Below are positions 1-9,686 of a DNA stretch of 21,337 nucleotides, piece by piece. The DNA comes from Phallusia fumigata. Taxonomy: Eukaryota; Chordata; Ascidiacea; Phlebobranchia; Ascidiidae. The stretch is from assembly GCA_008931825.1 (NCBI GenBank), contig QXVZ01026582.1, forward strand, positions 2,854-24,190. Reading direction: 5' to 3'. Within the stretch, counting starts at the first letter, position 1. Every line of letters starts with the position of its first letter. The position numbers were made by a program, and so were the translations under genes. The notes beneath the pieces are model-generated. The model made no database searches and had not been told where the DNA came from. It worked only from the letters and a program-made list of their open reading frames with translations.

Positions 1-3000
1 TATTGCATCCGCCGGTTTTCTCGTCGAAAACTCGCGCGGGTTTGAAGCAGGACGTTCGGAAGCGCAGGGCTGGATTTGTTACCAAACAATAGAAATCAAT
101 AAAATACGTCATAAACGAGATTACGATTTCTATAGATCACATAACTATACTTACCCATTCGAAACTGTGAGCCCATCGCCATTACCCCTCGGCCTTCTGT
201 TTTCACTGACGCCAGACCCGATTGACGTCACAGAAGTGGTCGCAGATGCGTCGCTCGTCTGTGCTGATGACGTATCTGATGATGTCACTGGCTCTTCTGG
301 TGGGCGACGTTGGAGACAATGAAGGCCGCAGTTGCCCTTGCTGGGAACGTGAATCGAACACGTGATCGGAACCGAAGGGGATAAACCTGATGACGTAGGC
401 ATGACGTCATCACGACTTCCTTTGCCCTTCGGCGTCGTCGAAACGTAGAAACGCCCGCTAATGTCGGTTTCGGGGGCGAACGATTTTTCTTTTCCGCTGG
501 ATGGCGATGGACAGCTCTTTCCGATTGTGATTTTTGTGGATGTTCCGGCGTCCGCGTCGCTCGTGTCGCTTGTGTCACTTGTGTCGGGGACGGCGGCGGG
601 AGATCGGTAGTTATCGCCGCAGCATCGCCGAAAGAACGCGACGCACCATTCCCAGATCCGGCGCAGAATTGGAACTAACCGCTTGCCGCTGCGTTGCGCA
701 AACTTCGTGACGTCATCCTTCATTACGCCACTCTTACGTCGAGCTGACGTTAAAACTGTTGTGGCCCTGAAGAGATTTCAACCAAAGTTTTTTCAACTAA
801 AAACTTGACTTTAGACCAAAATAAATGCAGACAATGTCTCAAACAAGATACTAGCCATCACAAAAAATATTTGCCTTGCATGGGAGTTTAGATAATTTGC
901 ATAAAAAACTATAGATGGCAGTATGGTACTATACACAGCAAAACCCATTTAAAGCAGTGATTCTTAAAGTTCCGCCATCCCCTCATAGTGGTCCGCGAAA
1001 AGATGAATTAACTGGGCACGGTTTTATAAAATCTCCTGTTTTGAGAGCATGTTAGAATGGAATTCTGTTTGGTGGTCCTCAAAAAAAATTCAAAGATGAA
1101 AGGGTCCATGGGCTAAAAAAGTTTGACAAACACTGATCTAAAGGTACGGTAAGTCCTTCGCAACAAGCTACTTGTTGCGCACAATTTAATACGTACCCTA
1201 CCGCCCTGTCATCTTTGGCCAACAAATTAACACAGCACGGTACATCAAAATCATTGCAAGGCACATTGCGGTGGTACGGCCCCCTGTAAAGACGTATGTG
1301 GCCCTCACAACGTACCTACAGCGATTCTGAATAAGAACACTTTTTATAGGTTTGTTAAAACATCGGTAAAGTTTTACCTTTCCCTAAGTAATCTTGACTT
1401 CTCTCTCAACATTTGTATTCGATCTCTTTGTGTTTGACCTCGTGTGTTCGAGCTATCATCCAATAATCCACTTCGATCAGTGGGAAAAACTTCCTCATCA
1501 TCCGTAGCATCAGAATTCAGTCTCTCGTATTTTGCTCCTATCTTCCTCGTTCTCTCGTTGCGCGGCCCATGGCTCGGGACTGGATAAAAATTCTTCTTCG
1601 GGTGAGGTTTAAAAAACCGCGCGAAACGCCCGCGCTTTGATTGGCGGTCGCTGTCACGTGGTGTAGTCTTGGCGTGAATTCGAGCGCCAAAGTCGTTATC
1701 TATCATCGTTTTTTGTTTTCTGAAGAAAAAGGGAATGGAAAATCTTACGTTTGGGTAAAAATTATTTTTTTGAGCACCATTTAAGCGTGCCTTGTGCAGC
1801 AGACCAGTGTTTTCCAACGTATCTGTCGCCGGTTTTTAAAAAAAAGCGTTGCAGATTTTTGGAAGGTACAAATTTAGGCATTGCAAAGATCTAAAGGTTA
1901 TTTAACGAGACTATGCTCATCACACTGTTGATTGACATTACGATCGGCAAATGTTTATTCCTTTAGAACCTGTAAAGTACTTGGGCATACATAGGGGCAG
2001 CGAGATTTTAACTAAAACTGAACCGTTGCAGAGTGGAAAAAAATGCAGAAACGACTGTGAAATGGATTAGAGTTAGCACTTGCCACTCTTTCCAGGTAAA
2101 CCTGTTAAAAAAGGGACTTTAAAATAACATTTGCCACCCACCGACGTCGTTTTTGTATCCTGATGCAGCAAAGAGCGATGATAGCTGTCGGAATAATCGC
2201 AGAAAACAAGCACAAGGCAACAATCCCACCCGCACTGAGAGACGATTCATCATCTAAAGTCAAAAAGCAATTAATAAATTGTAATGCAAGAAAGTTTTAC
2301 AAGCATTTTGTCGCTACAAAAACTCTGTGACTAACAATTAAACTTTGTGGAAAAAACGTTGAAAAAAGTAAAAAAATTATGTTTACAATGAATTTGTATT
2401 AACTTTTTATTCGAACTACCACCTAAAAATGAACGCAAAAGTACTGCCAGTTATACTACGGCAGCGGCACATAGCAGAGGATGGTTTCGATCCATCGACC
2501 TCTGGGTTATGGGCCCAGCACGCTTCCGCTGCGCCACTCTGCTGGAGGCTAAAGCGAGACAAATGCGCTTCATATTGATGGGCGGCGCCTTGCAAAGAGG
2601 AAGTCGACCAATCAGACCATATGGTGTGATTTGATTGACAGGTGTTACAAGCAAGTTACGTATTTCAGTCACCGCGGCTGCAGGATCGGGCGGGTGGATT
2701 TTGTTGCCAAACAATACTATTGTTACGTCATAATGCAAATATTTTTCACCTTTTTCGACTTCTCCGGACATGGATACACCTCTCGAAGGGTTTTCTGATC
2801 CCGAATCTGCATTAATATTGTCATACTTCCAGTCCAGGCCGTTGTAATCATCTGGGATATCACCACCGGTAAAACGATTTTCAGTTTGTTTGTTGTGTGC
2901 GTCACCGATGACGTCATACTGCGCTTGAACGATATTCGGATATTTTTCTACATCGTCGCTATGAACCTGGAAACGAGTTTTGTCGTCATCGCTAGTGACG

Positions 3001-4537
3001 CCATTAGCACCGCGAGAGTTTGGTTTGCGATTAAACAGCCAGTCGTATTTCGGGTGCTTTTTGACGTCATCTATGTCGTCACTGATGACAAAAGGGTGTG
3101 CGTCGTTTTTGCTTTGGCTGGATATAATTGTTTCCTGCCGGACAGAACCAGCGTTGCTGTTTTGCGAATCTTTCCTGAGGATCAGTTCCATGCTCGATAT
3201 TGACGGATGACCTTGAAATCTGACCTCTACCAAGTAATGCCGGTATACGAAATCAGTTGATGACGTGTCACTGCCGACAAGTTGTACGTCATCATCACCA
3301 AGCAACGAAACTTTGCATCTCAATTTGTTTCTAAAAATACCCAAAGTTTCTAAAAATAGCGTCACGTTTCCAAAGCTTTCACATTTTGTAAATTTAGATT
3401 TAGATTTACAAAATTCATTTTTTTATTTCAGAGTCAACTGAAAACTATAGTTTTTTTAGCGATGGACTCCCTAACAATTTAAATCAGATACTTTTTTACA
3501 CTTAAAAAGGGATTTAACAATAAATGTCGACCTAATTAGCCCATAAATAGTCAACAAACAAGCACATTAATTTAACAAAACTTTTCCTCACCTGCAGTTC
3601 GGCAGAGGCACGCGCATTTTAGTCTCAAGCAGCCTGTACCACTGAATCTCAACACTCCAGGTTGTTTCATATTTTAACGACGACCATTTCTTCACAAGTT
3701 CGTCCTGCTCGCTTTGTCTTCTGTGGACTCCCACTTCCAATGTGTAATCGACTGCGTTGCTCGCCACCACGGCTGCGCCACCGTGCGGCAGAATTGCTCG
3801 CACACAGGGCGCCGCATCTGGACAAAACTTTATTTTACGTTATAATCTTCGTTTTTTCATGTTTTCTTTAAAACACGCATAAATGACCGACAAAAGTGCC
3901 AATTTTTCGGCGAATAGTTCATCATTTTTCAATATTTTTGTGTTGTTGACGTTAGCAACGCAACAAATTATGATAGGTTGGAGCAAATGTTATCAGCTTT
4001 TACCGGTATTCTAGTTAAAAGAAAGCTAAACAAACCAATATATCTCAAAGGTTGCAAGAAAACACCAAATGTATGCGATGTTTAATCGTTACATTAATGC
4101 TTGGCGAAAGTTTTAGATTAAAACTTCGCTTTTGGATCAACTTGTGCAAAAAAGACGACCGATTTCAAAGAATATTGATCTTATTTTATGCAAAAAGCGC
4201 CTAAAACAAACTAAACAAAGCTTTTAAATGCCTCAAAGTAGCCGAAAGTCGTTTAATAATGCAAGTAGATGTGTTAGTTAATAGGCTTTTTTGTCGTATT
4301 GCAATCTATACGCTTTTGGTACAAATCGCAAAGAATTGTCACCTTTTTATACGGATCTTAAACAGTCCGAGAGTCAGTATTATGAAATACGGCCCGAATT
4401 ATTTACTAAACATATCAATTACCTTCGCAGATCCAGTCAACGTTAGATCCGATGACCCTTCCGTCAGATTCGGGCCAAAACTGACACAAAGCGACAAAGA
4501 GAATCGCCCACTGTGATGTCAAAATACTCACACGCAT
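1..4537 (-). CDS. Unrecognised single-pass type I membrane protein, 7 exons visible, 3' end off the left edge
   Basis: Exons in transcript order are 4537-4423, 3817-3592, 3330-2660, 2253-2142, 1719-1378, 766-155 and 69-1. Every junction agrees in phase, giving about 715 visible residues. Exon 1 starts MRVSILTSQ and continues into a hydrophobic run (about residues 10-20), which reads as a signal peptide. Exons 2-3 encode an extracellular part with a few cysteines, then a long Asp/Ser/Asn-rich stretch. Exon 4 gives one membrane segment (about residues 346-369, GGIVALCLFSAIIPTAIIAL) followed by the stop-transfer RIQKRRRKQK, completed by exon 5. The tail is basic (FFKPHPKKNFYP), then acidic (DATDDEE), then carries a Cys pair (FFRRCCGDN) and a Ser/Thr-rich end. 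I do not recognise the family. The weakest points are the GTGGGT donor at 2141, the 2659 donor and the last exon (1-69). The first intron (3818-4422) holds nothing I recognise. Confidence 0.75.
955..1135. mobile_element. hAT-like MITE, 181 bp, with 8-bp target-site duplication
   Basis: The left end is CAGTGATTCTTAAAGTT. The right end, reverse-complemented, is CAGTGTTTGTCAAACTT, matching at about 12 of 17 positions and resembling the common hAT terminus CAGTGGTTCTCAAACTT. It is flanked by ATTTAAAG on the left and ATCTAAAG on the right, an 8-bp duplication with one difference, the length hAT transposases make. It has no coding capacity. It lies in the intron between exons 5 and 6 of the minus-strand membrane-protein gene. 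Confidence 0.75.
2472..2543 (-). tRNA. Initiator tRNA-Met (CAT)
   Basis: The 72-nt minus-strand sequence has the full eukaryotic initiator features. The acceptor stem is AGCAGAG/CTCTGCT, with the A1:T72 pair and no encoded CCA. The D-arm contains GGCGCAGCGGAAG. The anticodon stem is CTGGG/CCCAG with loop CCCATAA, putting CAT at 2511-2509. The T-arm box is GATCGAAACC rather than the elongator TTCGAATCC. A T4 run about 32 nt downstream (2440-2437) could end pol III transcription. It is nested, on the same strand, in an intron (2254-2659) of the membrane-protein gene, and the apparent open frame across it is read-through. Confidence 0.97.
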
Positions 4538-4784
4538 TGTTGGCCAAATGTAAACAATTAATTCGAACAGTTTACAAAACTAAGGCCGCTACGTTTCCTA
4601 AACTAGTCCGTGAAAATACACCAACTCAGGATTCTCTGCTTAACAAAAAAAAGTGAATTGTTATGTCACCTTGCATTGTTACATCACACGCGCAGACAAC
4701 AGCTGACAAAGTTTGCAGTTTGAGGCAGATAAGGAGGGCAGAATTTGGAATGTAGTTTAGGTTTTAGGCAACTCGGAGGAAAAA
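4538..4784. promoter_or_regulatory. Shared divergent promoter interval, 247 bp between start codons
   Basis: The minus-strand membrane-protein gene (ATG at 4537) and the plus-strand SAXO4 gene (ATG at 4785) are head-to-head, so this interval must hold both 5' UTRs and probably both core promoters. No TATA box is convincing. Half-matches to the RFX X-box can be seen: GTTTCC in GTTTCCTAAAC near 4593, and GGCAAC at 4767-4772 (in GTTTTAGGCAAC, 4761-4772). A GATA-like site (CAGATAAGG) and CRE-like half-sites (TGTCACC, TACATCAC) are also present. Function is inferred from position. Confidence 0.55.
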
Positions 4785-7700
4785 ATGTGCAAGTCGCGCT
4801 CTGGGCCCCCTGCCGCTGTAATCAAGTGTAGCAAAGGCGCCGAGGACAGCAAGTTACATTTTTATTCGACATCGTATTCAAGTAATTACGGAAAAGAAGG
4901 CTTTCTGCCAAGGGCGGCCAAACCTAAAGGAACTGGATATCTGGCGAACTTTAGGTAAGTTGAAGCAAATTTTCAGCGCTTTAAAGCCACATTATGTGCC
5001 TTAAGGTTAAATTAAGTAACTTTTTAGTAATTTTTAATCAAACTTAGTTGCTGATTTGTAGAGTGCAGACTGCCTAACACTGCCGAATAATAGGAAAAAC
5101 AGGTTTAGAAAGCAAAATAATGTGTAAGACTGCTGAATAAGTTATTGTTTACCTCAAACTGAACATAGTTTATACATTAAAGTAGTTTGTTGCTTGATAG
5201 AGCTTCCATCCTCTACATATCACTTTTTTAAGGCCAAATGTGAGTTACACTTCCACCATTGACAAGTTGGACAATTTGGCCGTTGGAGAACTGCTGAAGG
5301 ATAACTATGACACTTTCTACTGCAAACAACACAGGCCCTACTATACCGGCTCAAGCGGGAATGACAAGCTTCCACTGAAGTGAGAAAGTCGACAGTTTAC
5401 AGTTTTGGTAGAGTGCAACTAGTAGCAAAGTAAATGTATAGTAGCTGCGTGCAGTTGCACAGAAAGTCAAGTGGAATAGGGGCCCCGAACAAATGGCCAT
5501 TTTTTTGTGTAAAATACACGATCTGACAAAGTTTTTTTATAATGCTGCCACTGTAAAAGTTGATATTTTTGTGATGATTTTCAAAATGCTGCTACACGTA
5601 TGGTCCAGTACATTAAAATTAACACATCAGTCAAAGTAAATTTGTAATGCATAAGATAGTTCAATCAACTTTTTACCAACGTTTGTTTATTTAAACACAA
5701 ATATCATCGGACTATGGAAGCCTTTATTCACCCATGAAACAACTTTACTGATCGACATCCTTTTAAACGCAGCATTCCTGTTAAAAATTATGTCCCAACA
5801 TTTATGGCCTTTGGTGCCATGTTATTGACGTCACTGCCTTATGTTTCTGTGTTAAATCTGTAATATCTGGTTTATACGTGCTCTCTGTAGCTCGTTGCTG
5901 CAGTTGCACTACACAATAGTCAAATAGCTCACTTAATTTGGGTAAAAATGTATTAGAATATGAACTCGAAAATCAGTTGGGGGCGATGAATAATGAGGGG
6001 TCTCTGAGCTATTTGTTTGTTCAAAATGCCACGTTTTGATGATTTCAAAGCCTCATCCAAATGTAACTATAAGATATTTTGAAACAGGATGGTTCGCAAC
6101 GAGTCAGGCTTTACACAGAAAACGCCGATCACGACGGCAGACACGAAGGCTGTACAGGAGGCTAGGTTGATGACAATGGACGAAGGTAGACATCGACCTT
6201 TATTGAGACGGTCAGTAGTTGCTGGTTGGAAAAATGTAATAGTTTTAAACTGCCGCAAAACACACTCCAACGCCTGTATTTGCATGAAAACATGACATTG
6301 TCTCTTTTTATCAGTATCTGACATGCAGTTTACAGAACAAACGAGTCGTCCATCTTGACCAGGGGTCGCCCAATCTTGTTACCGAGACCAATGTTTGCTA
6401 CAAAGGGGAACCGAGCAGAAGGATGAATACACATTTAAAGGTAGGAAAACTTTTCATCACTTTGCGGAAATTTTCCGACTTAAATTCATATTTGCTGGGG
6501 GTAGTGTTGTTAAAATGTAGTTGCACGTTTTTGGTGATAACTGTGCTGTTTTGCAGACTTTTTTCTGTAGAACATTTCGAAAGTTCTAGGTATTCTGGTA
6601 AAATTATCTGTTACAGAAGCGATCGTATTGAAAAAATAATATAACTGCTACAACGTTTATAAAATACTGTTGTAAACTTACTATTTACTAACTAAGTTTC
6701 TTGTGGGGTGATTGTATATCAGTGAATATTTGTTAAAGGGATGCATGGAATAAAAAAGGAGAACCAACAATTTTACAATTTTTAGTTACTACGCTATGAC
6801 CGATTGACAGAAGTAACTAGAAACAAACTGTTTGTTGCGTCACAGGACCTGGGAACAATGGAACCTTCCGGTTTTACTCATTATCATCACTTCGATCCAA
6901 TTCAGTACCTGCATAGGGCGCCGTACGGTGGCGAGACTTACTGCAGGTAAGTTTGCTTCACTACACATTTTAAAACTATACCGAAACCTGATATTAGTAT
7001 ACAACAATAAATACCGAAATACGAATATGCCTTGAAATACACCTAGAATGTGACATTTTGCTTGACTGCAAGAACTTTTTGTGGCATTTACGTGTTCAAA
7101 ATTAAGTTGTTTTGTGCCATTTCAATNGCGAGACTTACTGCAGGTGAGTTTGCTTCACTACACATTTCAAAACTAGACCTGATATTAGTATTCAACAATA
7201 ATTACTGAAATACGAACATGCCTCGAAATACACCTAGAAAGTGGCTTAAAAAATGACTATTTCGCTTGACTGCAAGAACTTTTTGTGGCATTTACGTGTT
7301 GAAATTTCAATGTCGTTCTGAGCCATTTCAATTGTGCGTAAATAACTGACATCAAGCCCCTTCACACCTGGCGAACTGATGACAAAACTGTGAAAAAAAT
7401 GTCGCCAAGTCTCAGTATGGCTTAGTCCTGTAGTTCTCAACATTTTTACAGTGTCCTTGACCCTTTTGACGATCTTTCTTGACACTGTGAACCCCTTTAA
7501 CAAAACCATTTAATACCGTTACGCACGAGTTGTATCTGTACGATAAATGAAATACACATTTTTGATATGAAGTGCATACGCCATGTGCCATACGGCATGG
7601 TGTTTTATGGACCCTCGGTTTGGGACCACTGACTAAGATTGTAAAGCACCAGCTGCCGATAAATCTTAGTTGTCGGTTTAAATGCCATCTTAGGTTACAT

Positions 7701-9415
7701 TTTCGTCTCTCGTACTCGTACGACGACAAAACATAGCCTTGTATGGTAGTGATCTAAACTGCTGTGTTTGTCTTAGACCAACAGAGCGTAGCGAGCACCA
7801 AGGAAACTTTGTGAGATGGCCGACATTAAGCGGGTCAGAGATGAACAGGGGAGTTTGCGGAAGAGCTCAACGTGATAACGGTAATAAACTGCTCAATATT
7901 TAATACTTATACTTGTTTCTGCTTGTTCAAACAACACCGCTTGAAACCCAACAGTTTATTGACCTACTTAATCGTATTTTGTTAATTCAACTTATAGAAA
8001 ATTTCCATAAAATTTACTGTTCGCCGCTGGCTACACAAAATTCAAGTTTAAAACGTTTATCAATTGTACGACCTTGGTTTTTTCTTCTTACTATACTGAT
8101 AGAAACACGCTATTTACAAACTAATTTTAACATCTGTTAAAGGGGTGCATGAAACAAGAGGGTTGGGAACCACTGGTTTAATCGTTCGCAGGTTACAGTT
8201 ACGAAACGGCCCGGCCGCGTTTCGTGAAGCGGATTCCCCAAAAAGCTTTCACCACTGTGGCTCAAGTGCCCCCTCCAGTGACGAAACGCATCATGAAAAA
8301 CGATCCTTGTGAGATGGTGAACATGCAAAGAGGAGCCGACCATTCCACGTAGGCGTTGTTATAATACTTGTCACCTCTGGGATTTGAACCCGTAAACCTC
8401 AGACTTTACGACCAACAAGTGGCATTTTTATCACAGTGTGAAAAGTTTAATTGAAAACAGCCAGAGAGTTTATGTGTGGGGCGTACATTTGTTTCCCAAA
8501 CGTTTCATAAAAGCGCTGTTATCATTATAAGTGCATACACAATGAGTTCATTATATACAAAATATCTGCTAATCTTCAAGCTAATTTCTTGTCCTAAAGT
8601 ATTTAACGCTTGCATTTGCATTTCGTTAAATATTATTCAAATGAAGTAGTTCCATTGTCATTAAAGCAAAGAGATTTGCATACCGTGTTTAAATCATAAT
8701 TTTTGATAGGGTTCGTCGGTTGGTTGGATCGCACCCGGGTAAAATTTATGGCTAAGTATCTTATAACTAAGTTTGTTGCATGTCCAACAGTCTACGTAAA
8801 AGTTGTATAGCGATGGTAGAAAGTTTCTCAAAAACAAGCCCTTTTTGAGTTCATCACATGTCATAAAGTTGCGACAGCATACAAAAAATTATTAGAAACC
8901 TCAAAACCATTCGTGCAGAGACTTATTAATATTGATTTCTGTAATTTAGATTGGCAAAAGCTTGGTTTCGCGGCGATCAACACCCGCAAGTTAGCGCTAG
9001 TGATCTGAGGTCGGTTGGAAACAAAGAATCAACCGGTTTTTCTGCGAACAATGATCGTTATGTGAGGAAAAAGGACAACAATTCCCAATTCACTACACAT
9101 TATGACGTCAATTACGGTCAAAGCCTTCGCCAAGGTGCGTTGGTGATGTCATAAAAAGGCGTCTGACGTCATAAAACTTTGTTTTGTTTTTCAGTTAAAT
9201 ATGCTGGAAAGGCGGCCTGTATTGATCCCAGCAAACCGACAAATGGTTTCACCAAAAGCACGTTGGTCCATTCGTACGGCGATGGACGAAAGTTTGAAGA
9301 GCGCGGGTTCGAATCCCACCATCCGCTCGTCGCCAAAGTGATCAAAGTTGAAAATCCGTGCTACTTGGATAACACCAAAAATCCAAAGCGGAGAGATCCG
9401 CCTCTCGCAATTTAA
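4785..9415 (+). CDS. SAXO4: SAXO4 / PPP1R32 orthologue (axonemal microtubule-associated, PP1 regulatory subunit 32)
   Basis: Exons are 4785-4954, 5233-5379, 6088-6185, about 6346-6440, 6846-6946, 7777-7880, 8192-8348, 8950-9134 and 9195-9415. Phases agree throughout and give about 425 aa, close to the vertebrate protein as I remember it. Diagnostic blocks are LHFYSTSYSSNYGKEGFLPR with KGTGY in exons 1-2 and NKESTGFSANNDRYVRK in exon 8. The short module [S/T/N]GF[T/S] recurs (SGFTQKTP, SGFTHYHHF, TGFSANN, NGFTKS). The start is supported by an in-frame TAG at 4758. The exon 3/4 boundary is the uncertain part: a donor at 6236 with an acceptor at 6315 also keeps the frame and adds 27 aa. Vertebrate members are ciliary proteins. 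Larger introns hold a haplotype duplication (6947-7776), MITE-like DNA and a tRNA-like fragment; introns 4955-5232, 5380-6087 and 6441-6845 show nothing recognisable. Confidence 0.92.
6931..7332. repeat. Adjacent near-identical copies joined by a single N (probable assembly artefact)
   Basis: Copy 1 is 6931-7126, the N is at 7127 and copy 2 is 7128-7332. Both begin GCGAGACTTACTGCAGGT and end CCATTTCAAT, with scattered substitutions and small indels between. Copy 2 repeats the last 16 bases of SAXO4 exon 5 with its donor (GTGAGT against GTAAGT in copy 1). The arrangement is what two unmerged alleles at a contig join would give. Confidence 0.85.
7421..7637. mobile_element. hAT-like MITE candidate with inverted ends
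   Basis: The left end CTTAGTCCTGTAGTTCTCAAC and the reverse complement of the right end (CTTAGTCAGTGGTCCCAAAC) match over most of about 20 positions. The inner part resembles hAT termini (GTGGTTCTCAAAC type). No clear direct target duplication is seen outside it. It lies in the SAXO4 intron between exons 5 and 6, downstream of the N-joined duplication. Confidence 0.45.
8155..8191 (+). mobile_element. hAT-like terminus abutting a SAXO4 splice acceptor
   Basis: GGTTGGGAACCACTGG (to about 8176) is a hAT-type right end. It is followed after about 16 bases by the acceptor TTCGCAG at 8185-8191 that begins SAXO4 exon 7. A similar internal segment (TTAAAGGGATGCATGGAA) occurs near 6734, so related material lies elsewhere in the gene. 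The left end of this element was not found. Confidence 0.45.
8371..8432 (-). repeat. tRNA-derived fragment (B-box)
   Basis: The minus strand carries the RNA polymerase III B-box GGTTCAAATCC (8390-8380) inside GGGTTCAAATCCC, preceded by anticodon-arm-like sequence (TTGGTCGTAAAGTCTGAG). No matching 5' half or complete acceptor stem is seen, so this is a degenerate tRNA or the head of a tRNA-type SINE. It lies in the SAXO4 intron between exons 7 and 8. Confidence 0.45.
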
Positions 9416-9686
9416 CTCTCTCTCTCTTCTCTTTCTCTTGAGTAAATTGTCGAAAGGACGAAACGTGATTCAAGTGCTAATTATTCCTTTGATAAAACCG
9501 TAGAAGAAAACAATAGCAAAATTCAGATACATCGTTAAGGCGGCAATGTTTAATTTCAGGATGTTACAATAATACCTCCAAACATGTCTTACTTGCAAAA
9601 AAACACAAAATCGATTTAAAATGTTAAAAAAACTAATTTGTGCAAAGTGGAAAAATCGATTGATTTTCGTATAACACGTGACTTGG
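9416..9686. other. Intergenic space between convergent SAXO4 and cupin genes
   Basis: SAXO4 stops at 9415 and the minus-strand cupin gene stops at 9687, so this 271-bp interval carries both 3' UTRs. It begins with a CT-rich simple repeat (9416-9439). A minus-strand ATTAAA at 9554-9549, about 130 bases past the cupin stop codon, could be its poly(A) signal. No perfect AATAAA is seen for SAXO4 here. No other gene is visible. Confidence 0.5.

Noticed and set aside
1704-1721. ATG at 1706 just downstream of a strong acceptor, which could be a spliced-leader trans-splice start of a separate gene
   Set aside because: The membrane-segment exon (2253-2142) joins this acceptor in exact phase and gives a continuous stop-transfer sequence, so an ordinary internal exon explains it better.
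2451-3365. Long minus-strand open frame read as one 304-aa protein
   Set aside because: Its last part translates the initiator tRNA gene. The real exon is 3330-2660, bounded by splice sites that agree in phase with its neighbours.
7246-7729. Minus-strand open frames next to SAXO4 exon 6
   Set aside because: They fall in repeat and MITE-like DNA within an intron and have no splice or family support.
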